From assembly GCA_020974905.1 (NCBI GenBank), contig CP087563.1, forward strand, positions 6,138,001-6,202,000: DNA of 64,000 nt. The letters are read 5' to 3'. Position numbers and translations under genes: made by a program. The notes beneath the pieces were generated by a model. That model saw only the letters and a program-made list of their open reading frames with translations. It searched no databases and was not told where the DNA came from. Each line of letters begins with the position of its first letter. The stretch's first letter is position 1. Shown piece by piece: positions 9,101 through 19,182 of the stretch. The stretch comes from Planctomycetes bacterium syqfu. Lineage in GTDB: Bacteria > Planctomycetota > Phycisphaerae > Phycisphaerales > Phycisphaeraceae.

Positions 9101-9852
9101 TGGTTTGACTCCATGAGGTGAGTTTGGATTTGCGATGCGGTGCGTTTTAAAGCATCAATCAATTCCGGAAGACGTTTGGGACTGAATGCCGTGTGATGGC
9201 CGGAAAAGCCAACTGCTGCGATCACACGATCCTGTTCATTGCGAATGGGAACCGCAAGGCTGGCAGAGTCTTTGCCGTTCTCGCGGTCATTGAGACTGTA
9301 ATCCAGCCTGGCGATCTGGATCAGATTCTTTTTCAATGCTGAAGCACTGGTGAGCGCCTTGGGGCCGAGTTGCGCATAGTCCAGTTCCTTGAGAATCGTA
9401 TCGCGCTCTTGAGCCGGTTTGAGTGCTAAAAACAATTTGCCACTGGCTGAGGTGTTGGCATGAAGCACACTGCCCAGCGTCTCGGTGACATCACGAATCT
9501 GACCATCATGCGTGACACATGCCACACTGATCCCATCATGACCAAACGGCATCGCCAATGTCATCGGCAAGTGCACACGACGCACCACACGCTGCATCAC
9601 CGGCAAGGCGATCTGGCGGATCGGGATATTGCGAAGCAGTGCATGCCCCAACCGCAATGCACCAACACCAATGGCGTACCGGCGCTTGGCATCCTTCTCG
9701 ACATACTGATTTTCAACCAACGTCTGAAGCAGGCGATGAACGTGACTCTTGGGTAAATCCAACGCCACCGCCAACTCGCTGATCCCATGCGGCTGGGCCG
9801 AGCTTGCGAGATATAACAACAATTCCAAACCATTGGCGAGGGTATGGTTCAT
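9097..9852 (-). CDS. IclR-family transcriptional regulator
   Basis: A 251-residue IclR regulator. The winged helix is at residues 1-65 (ANGLELLLYLASSAQPHGISELAVALDLPKSHVHRLLQTLVENQYV), and the effector-binding domain follows, with the conserved SLAVPIRNE and AVGFSG motifs near the C-terminus. Its stop overlaps the start of the PhyH gene. The upstream region holds a short inverted repeat (ACCAG at 9877, CTGGT at 9896) that could be its own operator. The effector is likely a metabolite of the PhyH or GH36 pathway. Confidence 0.93.
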   Translation of the reverse strand: MNHTLANGLELLLYLASSAQPHGISELAVALDLPKSHVHRLLQTLVENQYVEKDAKRRYAIGVGALRLGHALLRNIPIRQIALPVMQRVVRRVHLPMTLAMPFGHDGISVACVTHDGQIRDVTETLGSVLHANTSASGKLFLALKPAQERDTILKELDYAQLGPKALTSASALKKNLIQIARLDYSLNDRENGKDSASLAVPIRNEQDRVIAAVGFSGHHTAFSPKRLPELIDALKRTASQIQTHLMESNQ

Positions 9853-10116
9853 CGCAGGATTCTAGGATGTAGAACAACCAGGTCAAGAAAAAGTTCTGGT
9901 ATTTGGAACAAATAAAAGTAAAGATATATCGGTGTTTTTAGGGTTTTTTTGATGCAAACGTGTTGTGGTCGCAGCATTTGAAAGGTTGTTGAGTGAGACA
10001 AAGCCGTGTTGCTCCTGCGACACGGGTTGCCTTGTTGTGAATCTTACACGTGAACACCCGTTCCCCGGGAGGGATACGGTTTTTAATGAGCATACACAAC
10101 CGCCTGTAATGCAGTT

Positions 10117-11706
10117 TCATTCACATGTAAACGTACCAAACCAGTAGGACTGAGGCGGCATGTGCGTCACTTGCGCCAAACCGTCTTCGCACTCCAAGCG
10201 ACCCATGCCCAGTAGTTGTTTGCTGTCGGTGAGTTTGAGATTGGAAGGCAGGTCTTTGGAGAGATTTACGCTGGTGTTCATGCCGTTGCAGATGAGCATG
10301 TATCCGGATTTACCATCGTCGGACAGTGAGACGAGTCCTGACCATTGCACGCCGTCGGGTTCGTTGCCGATGGGGAGAATGGTACCCGCATGGATTTGAT
10401 CACGATGTTGCTTCCAGACATCGACCATGGGCTTGATCTGTTGGAAATAGGACTTTGGCAGGTTGGAGACTTCAAACCAACCCAGAGGCATGCAGAACAT
10501 CAAGGGTGCGAACATCGTTGCAGGTGAAATCTGAGCCGGTGCCAGCGGATCGTTGGCATAGTGTTCCGTGTTTCGGTCATGGTTGAGCAGCATCATGCGA
10601 ATGCGTGACGGTTCAATCCAATCCACCATCTGCCAGATGATCCGAAGCGTGTGATGCGGCCAGTAATTGTGCCAATCGGTGTAGCGGTTACACACGAATA
10701 GCGGCCCACAGTCGATGCGTCCGAAGTATCCGGGGCGGCATCCGGAGGTGATGTCCAGGTCAACGACAATCTTGCCATCCGACTCTTTGAGGACAGCATC
10801 GAAGAACTTGTAGAGATTGATTTCACCTTCACGGTTGCGCGTGTTGATGCTGTCGAATTTGAAGTGACGGACACCATATTGTTTGTGCAGTTGCAATACG
10901 GTTTTGACGTCCTGCTCCCAGTTGGCAAAGCAGTTGGCTGAGTCGGGGGCATACCACAATCCGATCACCAGCCCTGCATCTTTGGCAGCTTGGAGAATCG
11001 GTTCAAGACCATTGGGAAAACGCTCAGGGTCCGGCACCCAGAAGTCAGACTCACCATCGTGGAAACCTTCCCAGACCCCGCCAGCCTGTTGAGCCTGTGC
11101 GGAGTTGGACGTGCGTCCTGCCTGCCAACCGTCATCGAGTTGGACGACTTCGACACCGAGTTTTTTTGCAGCTTCGATCTCCTGAAGAATGAACCCTTCA
11201 TTCATACGCGAGTCTTGCGAGCGATCCCCCCATGTGTTGGAAAGGAAGTTGATTTCATGGCAGAGCATGTGCTGTTTCTGAGCCTGATGAAGTGCGCGGG
11301 TTCGACCGAGTTTGCCCCCGGTGTATTCGATGACTTGCCAGGGGTAGGGGTCTGCATCGTTGAGCGTTGCGATGAATCCGTCTTTGCCGTTGGCGGTGAC
11401 GTGGATATCCCATTCCGACTGGACACCGCGCCATTGCGGCAGGGGGCCGAGTTTGACTGCAATTTTGCCCGACTGATCCAGCACGTTTTCAAAGACAAAA
11501 AGATTGCCCGAGAGGGTGAGTTTTTCGCAAGGGTGCAGCATCCAGCGTTGCTCCTGAACCAACTCGTTATACCGATCGGTTCGGTCGCGTAGGATCACTG
11601 CAGTCAGCAGGACATGCTGAGGCAACTGGACGGTTTGGCCCTTGATCTCGTCGATGTGGGTTTGGGAGGTCAGTGGGTTGGACTCAATGCCGGTGACCAT
11701 TTTCAT
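10117..11706 (-). CDS. GH36-type alpha-galactosidase, cytoplasmic paralogue
   Basis: A 529-residue GH36/melibiase-like hydrolase with no signal or membrane segment. The barrel has GVEVVQLDDGWQAGR, HFKFDSINTR (probable nucleophile Asp) and DCGPLFVCNRYTD, each aligning closely with the anchored paralogue at 6256-7959, and the C-terminal domain ends SYWFGTF as the other ends SFWFGTF. It is divergent from a WYL regulator across 226 bp, a layout that suggests control by that regulator. It likely hydrolyses internalised alpha-galactosides. Confidence 0.86.
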   Translation of the reverse strand: MKMVTGIESNPLTSQTHIDEIKGQTVQLPQHVLLTAVILRDRTDRYNELVQEQRWMLHPCEKLTLSGNLFVFENVLDQSGKIAVKLGPLPQWRGVQSEWDIHVTANGKDGFIATLNDADPYPWQVIEYTGGKLGRTRALHQAQKQHMLCHEINFLSNTWGDRSQDSRMNEGFILQEIEAAKKLGVEVVQLDDGWQAGRTSNSAQAQQAGGVWEGFHDGESDFWVPDPERFPNGLEPILQAAKDAGLVIGLWYAPDSANCFANWEQDVKTVLQLHKQYGVRHFKFDSINTRNREGEINLYKFFDAVLKESDGKIVVDLDITSGCRPGYFGRIDCGPLFVCNRYTDWHNYWPHHTLRIIWQMVDWIEPSRIRMMLLNHDRNTEHYANDPLAPAQISPATMFAPLMFCMPLGWFEVSNLPKSYFQQIKPMVDVWKQHRDQIHAGTILPIGNEPDGVQWSGLVSLSDDGKSGYMLICNGMNTSVNLSKDLPSNLKLTDSKQLLGMGRLECEDGLAQVTHMPPQSYWFGTFTCE

Positions 11707-11932
11707 TTCCTTGCACTACTTGAAATAATCTTGTCTTCAGGTCGAATTGCCCCGTGACATCATACTGTTTTCTGGCTTTGCTGACATGTTTGTCGTACGC
11801 GGGTAGTGGTTTGTGTTAATGGGTGCAATCGTGACTGATCTTGTTAAGATATGGTATCGGAGTGTACCTCTGCGAGTTCAAACGACTTCGTGTTCCGGTA
11901 AGTTCCCGTTTGAATGACAACCTTTTTCGTCC

Positions 11933-12922
11933 ATGGAAAATAACCGCCTGCCGCGATTACTTGAACTTGTGATGATCCTGCAATCCGGGGTCGGGACACA
12001 GCTCTACGAGATCATGGAAGAGCTGGATATCAGTCGCTCGACTGCTTTCCGCGATTTGAAAATTCTGCGCGACGCCGGTGTTCCCTATTCCTTTGAGAAG
12101 GGGCAGGGGTATCAGATCAACGCGACTTTTTACCTGCCCCCCTTGAACCTGCAAACATCTGAAGCGCATGCACTGGTCAAACTGATCAAGTGCGCAGCTT
12201 CGCATGTCGATGGCAAGATCGTTGCCGATGCGATTCATGCCTTACGCAAATTGACAAGCAACCTGTCTTTGCCGGTGCGGGAAGTTTGTCGCGGTCTGCT
12301 GGATGAGGTAACTGTGTTGACGCCGATCTCTGAGCAGGCAGATATGCAGACAGATCATGTTTCGCAATTACTGCCAGCGATTGAAGAGAACCGTTGTGTT
12401 GAAGCGCAGTATCTTTCTGCTGACGATGGAATCGAGCGAACAATTCGTCTGCATCCATATCATCTGATTTGTGCAGATTACAAGTGGATGCTTATTGCGG
12501 TTGTTCAGCCGGGCAACGGCATGCGGACAATTCCCCTGGAAACGTTGAGTCAGATGCGATTAACTCAAACATATTTCAGACGCAGTGAATTTGATATCAA
12601 AGCTTATCTGGGTAAAGCCTGGCGATGTCAACCTGAGGGGCAGATCTATCGGGTGAAGGTGTGTATCAAGCCTGAACATGTCGCATTTATAAGTGCGATC
12701 CAATGGCATCACACACAGGATTACACCATTCTGTGTGATGGGCGATGTGAGATGTTTTTTGAAGTCGACGGCCTGAGTGAAATTGCCAACTGGATATGGC
12801 AGCACCATGACAAACTCACCGTCTGCCAGCCACCGGAGTTGATCGATTTATTGAGAACTCGGTGTCAGAACATGCTTGAGGGTTTGGGGAAATGTGATTG
12901 CAATAACAGCTTACCTGCATAG
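11933..12922 (+). CDS. HTH/WYL-domain transcriptional regulator
   Basis: A 329-residue regulator of the YafY/DeoR-like type. Residues 1-60 form a helix-turn-helix (LYEIMEELDISRSTAFRDLKILRDAGVP), and a WYL domain occupies about 130-215, with the ligand segment LHPYHLICADYKWMLIAV. The C-terminal extension (about 225-320) is the usual WCX part. WYL domains bind small molecules or nucleic acid and often govern catabolic or defence genes. Here the adjacent divergent gene is a GH36 hydrolase, so sugar-responsive control is the simplest reading. Confidence 0.88.
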   Translation: MENNRLPRLLELVMILQSGVGTQLYEIMEELDISRSTAFRDLKILRDAGVPYSFEKGQGYQINATFYLPPLNLQTSEAHALVKLIKCAASHVDGKIVADAIHALRKLTSNLSLPVREVCRGLLDEVTVLTPISEQADMQTDHVSQLLPAIEENRCVEAQYLSADDGIERTIRLHPYHLICADYKWMLIAVVQPGNGMRTIPLETLSQMRLTQTYFRRSEFDIKAYLGKAWRCQPEGQIYRVKVCIKPEHVAFISAIQWHHTQDYTILCDGRCEMFFEVDGLSEIANWIWQHHDKLTVCQPPELIDLLRTRCQNMLEGLGKCDCNNSLPA

Positions 12923-12966
12923 GCCATGGTTGTTGCCAGCTCGTTTCTTAAGTCATCAACTGCATC

Positions 12967-13986
12967 TCAAACAATGTCCGTCAACCAGTTTTCGACATTC
13001 TTGGGGATATTGATGTCGCGTGGATTGCATGGCAGCCACAGGGACATCAGGTGGTCGTCGACAGTAATATGACCACCGTGGTGCAGGGTGAAAAGATAAG
13101 CCAGCATCAGATCAGCGGACCATTGGACCTGTTGGGGCTGGTCGGATTCAGGCAGTAGCTGCCAGTTGATGAGAATCCCCTGTGTTTGATTACGAACTTC
13201 TGATTTGAGATCCACCGTAGGTGTGAGGACACCTTCATTGACCGCAACCTTGTTTAGGGCATTGATTGCTGCCTGAGTCATACGGCAGTTGGCATTGAAT
13301 CGGACTTGCTCGGTACGATCCTGGCAGGTGATACTGCCTGCAAATCCAGGTGTGCTTTGGATTTGTTTCTGAAGTTGCACCAAGGTCATGTCATCATCCA
13401 TGGCTGGTCCAGCCTCATTAAGTGTGTCGGCAAGCTTAATGAAATCCTGCGTATCATCAGTGGGGCAGATCGATGATGGATTGGGCCAGTGTTCAATGAG
13501 TTGATAGACAGCTTTTTTGCATCCTCGGAACCGACCAGATAAACCGGCAGCGAGTATCGCGTAGGGACGAATGACATGACTGCATTCCACGACCACCGGT
13601 TTGTATGTCAGCGCCTGTTGCAGTGTTATTTTGAGTTCCTGAATGTTCCATGGCTTGGTGATGTAGCGATAGATTTCCCCCTTGTTTACCGCGTCAATTG
13701 CATTATCCAGTTCGGCATAGGCAGTGGTGAGGATTCGGACGATGTGGGGATATTCATCCCGCACATGCATCAGCAGGTCCAGCCCCAATCGCTTGGGCAT
13801 ACGCTGGTCGGTCATCAACACACCAACGCGATCTGCATGTTCCTTTAGCAGGGCGATCGCTTCGTCGGTACTTTTGGCGGTGAGGGTGGCAAAGTGTTTG
13901 CCGAAGATCTTGTCGAAATATTTGAGTGCCTGTTCTTCGTCATCAACGTAAAGAATCAGCTTCTGCTCTGAAGTTTGCGTGGTCAT
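12967..13986 (-). CDS. Response regulator with degenerate kinase-like C-terminus
   Basis: A 339-residue protein. Residues 8-130 are a receiver domain with the acidic pair VDDEE, the phospho-acceptor D60 in MTDQRMP, a Thr switch (ILTTAY) and the lysine of ITKPW. The rest is not a DNA-binding or HD-GYP output. Its end (HHGGHITVDDHLMSLWLP) resembles the last strands of a histidine-kinase ATPase domain, but N-, G1- and G2-box motifs are missing, so it looks like a pseudokinase scaffold. It lies 7 nt downstream of the hybrid kinase and is surely cotranscribed with it. Confidence 0.8.
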   Translation of the reverse strand: MTTQTSEQKLILYVDDEEQALKYFDKIFGKHFATLTAKSTDEAIALLKEHADRVGVLMTDQRMPKRLGLDLLMHVRDEYPHIVRILTTAYAELDNAIDAVNKGEIYRYITKPWNIQELKITLQQALTYKPVVVECSHVIRPYAILAAGLSGRFRGCKKAVYQLIEHWPNPSSICPTDDTQDFIKLADTLNEAGPAMDDDMTLVQLQKQIQSTPGFAGSITCQDRTEQVRFNANCRMTQAAINALNKVAVNEGVLTPTVDLKSEVRNQTQGILINWQLLPESDQPQQVQWSADLMLAYLFTLHHGGHITVDDHLMSLWLPCNPRDINIPKNVENWLTDIV

Positions 13987-13993
13987 ATGATAC

Positions 13994-16576
13994 TCACCCC
14001 TGGTCGACGGTTTGTAGGCGCATCGTTACTTTTGTCCATTGATCAGGCTGACTTTCAATATTGATTGTCCCGCCCATTTTTTCCACGATGGCATGGCAGA
14101 TACTCAGCCCCAATCCCATGCTGCTGGCCCCGACTTCATGGGTTGTGAAGAACGGGTCGAAAATTCTGGGCAGCTTTTCGGGGACGATGCCGATGCCGTT
14201 ATCCTGCATTGTAATATCGATTGAGCCGTTCGTCAGTTGCCCAACGATATCAATGGTGGGCTGACGATCCTTTGGCGTCTGTTTAACCGCTACGATGGCA
14301 TTCTGAAGCAGGTTGACCAATACCTGTGTCAACTGTGATCGCGAGCAGCGGACTTGCAGTTCTTTGGGCATCTGGACGTTGATGGTGATCTCGCCACGGT
14401 CATGGGCGGTAAACCGCAGGGCCATGGTCAACGCGTCAGCAGCCTTGCATTGCACGCCAGCTTGAGATTGCTCTGGGTAGGCGAAGCTGCGCAGGTCGCT
14501 GACGATTTCGCCGATGCGTTGCATCCCCTGATGGATGTCGGCCATGGTTTGCTGATCGTCTTCGTTGAGTTCACCTAGTGATTCCTGAAGCATTTGTAGC
14601 GCCATAAGCGTGTAATTCAGCGGGTTATTGATCTCATGCAGCAGTCCGGCAGCCAGCGAACCCAAAGCGTTCATCTTTTTACTTTGGATGAGTTGGGCTT
14701 CAGTTGCCTGCAATTGTGCCATGGTCTTCTGGAGTTCTTCATGGCGTTGACGCAGGTCTTTTTGCAATGACGCGGTCTTAAGCAGATTGCCCAGTCGGGT
14801 CCGCAGTTCCAGTGTGCCAAACGGCTTGGTGAGAAAGTCATCTGCACCACGGTTTAGCGCATCGAGCTTGGATTGTTCGTCAGCTCGGGCGGTGAGCAGG
14901 ACGATTTTCATGTCCGTGAATTGCGGGTTTTGTCGGAGTTTCTCGCAGACATCAAGACCGTTGATCCCGGGCATCATCAGGTCCAGTAAGACCAGGTCCG
15001 GTTGTTGTTCCTGGGCAATGGCAAGGCCAGTGTGACCATCGGTTGCCTGGAGGACGCGGTAGTCATCGCTAAGTGTGGTTGACAAAAAGCTGCGCATTTC
15101 CGGCTCGTCATCGACCACGAGAATGCGGTATTCACCTTGACCGGTTTCCGGGATTGGCTGCGAACTTTCGGTGGCCAAACCGATACTGGCGTGTTGTGCA
15201 TCGCGCATCATCTTGACGATGTTGTCGGAGTCATCTCCGCTTTGCTGCACCGGTGTCTGTGTGTCGGTTTGTGTGAGGGGCAGACTCACGGTGAAGCAGG
15301 TTTGTTCACCTATTTTGCTGGTGACGTTAAGCGTTCCCTGATGCTCCTGAACCAGTTCACGTGACATGGCCAGGCCAAGACCAAGGCCTTGGAAGCGACG
15401 TGTGGAAGAGGAGTCCACCTGTTTGAAACGATCAAAAATCTGGGACAGGTCTTTTTCCGCGATACCAATGCCGGTGTCGATGATGTTGATGGTGACGCTC
15501 TGTGTATCGCAGGCAACATCGACGGTGATCATGTCACCCTTGGAAGTGAACTTGATGGCATTGGTCAGCAGATTCAAAAAGACTTTTTCAAGTCGATCCC
15601 AATCGCCTTGAACAATGGCCCGGTCACAGCTGCATTTGAGTTGGAGCGTGACTTCTTTGGCCTGCGCCAGATGCTGAACGGATTGCACCAGACCTTTGAC
15701 CATGGCCGTGATATCCAACGGGCGGTTTTCTAGCTTGATGGTCTTGTTCTGAAGACGGATGACTTCCAGCAGGTCATTGATGAGCTTTAGCAGTCGATTG
15801 GCGTTGTGCTTGACCAGTTCCAGCGTCTTTTGCGTCGGTTCGGGTAGCGTCTGACTTTTATTGAGCAGTTCCTGAACCGGTGCCAGGATCAACGTCAATG
15901 GTGTGCGGAACTCGTGACTGATGTTGGCAAAGAAGTCGGACTTGATGCGATCCAGTTCAGCCAGCTGATCGTTGCGCTTGGCCAGTTCATGACGAAGGCG
16001 GAAATCTTCCTGTCGCTTGAGAGTCAGGAAGTAACAGGCCACCACGCAGATCACCCCGGTGACAGAGATGAAGTACAGGTTGTTGGCAAGTAGCCACCAC
16101 TTCACGTCGGTCTGATCATGCATCACACATGCTGCGACATATGTCAGCAGTGTCATCGTGCAGTAAAACAACGACTCAAGCCACGTGAAAGGAATCAGGA
16201 AGCAGGCGACGATGATCATCAGGTTCAGTCCCGCGTAATACGGGCTGACCGAACCTTCACTGCGATAGATCAACCAACTGACCATGACCACTGGGATCAA
16301 CGGCCAGATGTGACACAGCAATTTGATGTGCCTTTTGGCAATCGGGAAAAACAACAGAATAAACAACGGTAACTGAAATACGTCAAAGAGCAGACGCGTC
16401 AACAGGAACTCGGTGATGTGTTGGGGGTAAACAAACCATTCCAGGCAGTTCCCAGCAGGAACAAAGAACAGCGTCAGCAGAAATCCGATCTTCAGATTCC
16501 GAAGACGTAATGCTTTGTCAGCAGCCCGGTATTCAGGATTATTCGCGATATCCGTGGACATGAGGGCCACTGTCAC
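13994..16576 (-). CDS. Membrane hybrid histidine kinase with two kinase cores
   Basis: An 860-residue sensor. Residues 28-185 form about six membrane helices with no large outer domain. A first HisKA has H221 in NISHEFRTP, with its ATPase domain to about 435 (LLTNAIKFT, DTGIGI, GLGLGLAMS). A receiver follows at 484-600 with D532 (LLDLMMPG). A short coiled coil leads to a second HisKA with H647 (LLHEINNP) and a second ATPase domain (LLQNAIVAV, DNGIGI, SSMGLGLSI). Two active-looking kinase cores flanking a receiver in one chain is uncommon. The next gene is a response regulator, giving a phosphorelay of at least two acceptors. Confidence 0.93.
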   Translation of the reverse strand: MTVALMSTDIANNPEYRAADKALRLRNLKIGFLLTLFFVPAGNCLEWFVYPQHITEFLLTRLLFDVFQLPLFILLFFPIAKRHIKLLCHIWPLIPVVMVSWLIYRSEGSVSPYYAGLNLMIIVACFLIPFTWLESLFYCTMTLLTYVAACVMHDQTDVKWWLLANNLYFISVTGVICVVACYFLTLKRQEDFRLRHELAKRNDQLAELDRIKSDFFANISHEFRTPLTLILAPVQELLNKSQTLPEPTQKTLELVKHNANRLLKLINDLLEVIRLQNKTIKLENRPLDITAMVKGLVQSVQHLAQAKEVTLQLKCSCDRAIVQGDWDRLEKVFLNLLTNAIKFTSKGDMITVDVACDTQSVTINIIDTGIGIAEKDLSQIFDRFKQVDSSSTRRFQGLGLGLAMSRELVQEHQGTLNVTSKIGEQTCFTVSLPLTQTDTQTPVQQSGDDSDNIVKMMRDAQHASIGLATESSQPIPETGQGEYRILVVDDEPEMRSFLSTTLSDDYRVLQATDGHTGLAIAQEQQPDLVLLDLMMPGINGLDVCEKLRQNPQFTDMKIVLLTARADEQSKLDALNRGADDFLTKPFGTLELRTRLGNLLKTASLQKDLRQRHEELQKTMAQLQATEAQLIQSKKMNALGSLAAGLLHEINNPLNYTLMALQMLQESLGELNEDDQQTMADIHQGMQRIGEIVSDLRSFAYPEQSQAGVQCKAADALTMALRFTAHDRGEITINVQMPKELQVRCSRSQLTQVLVNLLQNAIVAVKQTPKDRQPTIDIVGQLTNGSIDITMQDNGIGIVPEKLPRIFDPFFTTHEVGASSMGLGLSICHAIVEKMGGTINIESQPDQWTKVTMRLQTVDQG

Positions 16577-16764
16577 CTTTCAATTCACCCGAAAGGTCCT
16601 GCAAAGTCATCCCCCGCAGTACGCACCGAATGATTGAATGCGAGCCAGACATTATAGCGACAAAAAAGAGAGCCGCAGAGTTAAAAGTGTTTTGATTAGG
16701 GCAACGCGACATCTTGCCCCGTTGGTTTGACCGGGTTGTAACGGCAAAGTGACGATTTAACAGG

Positions 16765-17763
16765 TCATTGGGCTGTTGCTGGGGCAGGTTCAGACGGACT
16801 GGCAGTGGCATCGGCCTTGGGCTGTGCATCGGCTTTGGGCTTGGCCGGTTTGGGTTTGATTGAGGTATCAATACCGATTTCACCGAGTACTTTATCAATC
16901 TGCTTCCAGTAGTCCGGCAGGTTATTCATGCCCGGGAAGTCGTTGTGCCCGCATTCATACTCCAGGTAAGTCGCGTTGGGGTTGGCCTGTTGGAGCATGT
17001 GGCCGTGGTGAACGGGGATAATCTCATCCACCGAGCCATGCATGATGAGAATGGGGCATTTGAGATTGGAAACCACGATGTCGGTCTTGTAATCATGTTT
17101 GACCAGGAATGACGGGGCAGCGCGGTCATTGGCCATCTGTGCCATGCTTGCCAGCGTGGATTCGAGGATTAATCCTGCCGGTCGACGGGTGGTTGCCAAT
17201 TCACCTGCAATCGCGCCACCGATAGAACGACCATGAAAGACGATTCGCGTCGGATCCACGATAGGCTGCTTGATGACGGTGTCATAGAATTTTTCGTTGT
17301 CGTCCTGAATGCTCTGAAGACTGGGGGTGCCAGCAGAGCGACCATAGCCACGGTATTCGGGTAGCAGGACGTTGATGCCACGTTTGGTGTACTCGTTGAC
17401 GATCTGATCCTGGAAGTCGATGAGTTCAGCATTGCCATGGAAAAAAATCACCAATGCAGCAGGCTTGTCCGGCGATACGCCGCGGCCGGGAATCAGCCAG
17501 GCTTCGTTGGTGCCACCTTCTTCCAGAGGCAGACTCAGAACCAGCGTGTTGGGAAACCGCGGTTGACGCGTGGGGGAGGGCAGCTTGTCCACCGGGAAGA
17601 GCATCTGATCCTGCAGCGAATACAAAACCGCCCACCAGACCACATAAACCAGGATCACTGTCGCGCCCGCAATGGCCAGAAGGCGAATGATAAATGGCCA
17701 ATTGGATTTTTCCTCAGGTTTGATCAGCGGTTTTTTGTCTGATGTTGCAGGGGTATCGTTCAT
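16765..17763 (-). CDS. Membrane-anchored alpha/beta hydrolase (BEM46-like)
   Basis: A 332-residue serine hydrolase with one N-terminal helix at about 22-50 and the catalytic domain behind it. The triad is visible: S180 in HGRSIGGA, D246 in HGSVDEIIP and H273 in CGHNDFPG. The LPEYRGYGRS motif and the HGN oxyanion site match the BEM46/YfhR group. The tail from about 295 is a Lys/Pro/Ala-rich low-complexity stretch. The start is set at the ATG at 17763, because the frame upstream runs through the antisense of ampG. The substrate is unknown. Confidence 0.85.
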   Translation of the reverse strand: MNDTPATSDKKPLIKPEEKSNWPFIIRLLAIAGATVILVYVVWWAVLYSLQDQMLFPVDKLPSPTRQPRFPNTLVLSLPLEEGGTNEAWLIPGRGVSPDKPAALVIFFHGNAELIDFQDQIVNEYTKRGINVLLPEYRGYGRSAGTPSLQSIQDDNEKFYDTVIKQPIVDPTRIVFHGRSIGGAIAGELATTRRPAGLILESTLASMAQMANDRAAPSFLVKHDYKTDIVVSNLKCPILIMHGSVDEIIPVHHGHMLQQANPNATYLEYECGHNDFPGMNNLPDYWKQIDKVLGEIGIDTSIKPKPAKPKADAQPKADATASPSEPAPATAQ

Positions 17764-17873
17764 AATTGATTTTGTCCGTAATGTACTGGTATTATCTGCT
17801 TTATGGCTAAGCGTGATGCGTCCGCCACGCAGGGATGGCCCTAAAACCATCGCCCGGATATCCATTGGTACGC

Positions 17874-19157
17874 TTAAGAGAGGCCCGAAGTTCGGTTTGA
17901 TCGACTCTGAATTTGCCCAATCACCGCGTAAAGTACCATCGCAGGCAAGCCGAAACTCACCGTCAGCCAGAAGAACGTCTGATAACCCAATGCCAGCACC
18001 GCGTCCCCGGTCAACGAGCCCGCAATGGTTCCCGTCGCCGCATTCAGTGACGTGAACAGGGCGTACTGCGTGGCGCTGAATCGCTTGTTGCACTGTGCCA
18101 TGATGTAGGCGATGAAACACACGGTGGCGATCCCCGAACAGATCGCTTCGACACTCACCACCGTCGCCAGCAACCCGACATGCGCAGGCTGTGAGGCAAG
18201 CACCACAAAGCCCAGATTGCTGACCATCTGCAACACCATTGCCAGCCAGATTGATTGACGTGACCCCAGTCTGGCCATCAGGTATCCGCCGAGCATGGCG
18301 CCGACGATGTTCATGAACATGCCCAGCCAGAACTGGTTCATGCCGATGATGTCCTTGGCAAAGCCCAACTCGGTTTGCAGTAGTGGGGTTACCATCACCC
18401 GACACGTTGCATCAGGCAATTTAAAGCAGATCACAAATCCCAGGATCAAGAAACCGAGCATGCCATGCCGCGAAAAAAAGTCCACCACCGGTTTGACCAC
18501 CGCGTCTTGAAGTGTCGCCGGGGCAACCTGTGCTTCATCACTCAGGCGTGGACTCAGCAATGTGCCCACCACACCGATGCCCATTAACGCAGCCAGGATC
18601 AGATACACATTCTGCCAACCCAGCCGGTCAGCAAAGTACATCGTCCCGCCACCCCCAATGGCCATGGCAATGCGATACCCATTGACGAACACCGCAGCCC
18701 CAGCAGCACGGTTGTGTTCACCCAGGCTATCCGTGCGGTAGGCGTCGGCAACGACATCCTGTGTTGCAGAGAAAAACGCAATGCACACTCCGATGACAAT
18801 CAGTGGCAGCCAACTATCCGTTTCATTGCGTGGTCCGAAGACGCCCAGCAATGCGATACTCAAAACAAGCAGCATCTGAATGAGTAACAGCCAATCCCGC
18901 CGCCGACCTGCCGAACCGAAAAAACGCACGCCAAACCGGTCGAGTAACGGTGCCCAGAGAAAGTTGAAACTGTACGGTAAAGCAATCAGCGATAACCGCC
19001 CCAGGGCGACTTTCCCCGCATTCATGTCCCCTAACCATGCCTGTAACGGTTGGCCCAGTAATGACCATTGACCTGGTAAACCTGAGGCAAAACCCAGCAG
19101 CAATAAGCCACCCATGAGTCGGTTGAAATAGAGATTGGATTCCTTGCGCTCAGACAT
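17874..19157 (-). CDS. ampG: AmpG-type muropeptide permease (MFS)
   Basis: A 427-residue, 12-helix major-facilitator transporter. Its first helices have the AmpG signature (LLLLGFASGLPGQW, then LQAWLGDMN and LPYSFNFLWAPLLDRF). AmpG imports GlcNAc-anhydroMurNAc muropeptides released during wall turnover. The gene is divergent from anmK and murQ, which encode the next two dedicated steps after import, so the functional call is strongly supported by context. Only about 25 bp separate the two start codons, so the promoters must overlap the opposite coding sequences. Confidence 0.9.
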   Translation of the reverse strand: MSERKESNLYFNRLMGGLLLLGFASGLPGQWSLLGQPLQAWLGDMNAGKVALGRLSLIALPYSFNFLWAPLLDRFGVRFFGSAGRRRDWLLLIQMLLVLSIALLGVFGPRNETDSWLPLIVIGVCIAFFSATQDVVADAYRTDSLGEHNRAAGAAVFVNGYRIAMAIGGGGTMYFADRLGWQNVYLILAALMGIGVVGTLLSPRLSDEAQVAPATLQDAVVKPVVDFFSRHGMLGFLILGFVICFKLPDATCRVMVTPLLQTELGFAKDIIGMNQFWLGMFMNIVGAMLGGYLMARLGSRQSIWLAMVLQMVSNLGFVVLASQPAHVGLLATVVSVEAICSGIATVCFIAYIMAQCNKRFSATQYALFTSLNAATGTIAGSLTGDAVLALGYQTFFWLTVSFGLPAMVLYAVIGQIQSRSNRTSGLS

Positions 19158-19182
19158 GCGTTATCCTGTTGTCATGATCATG

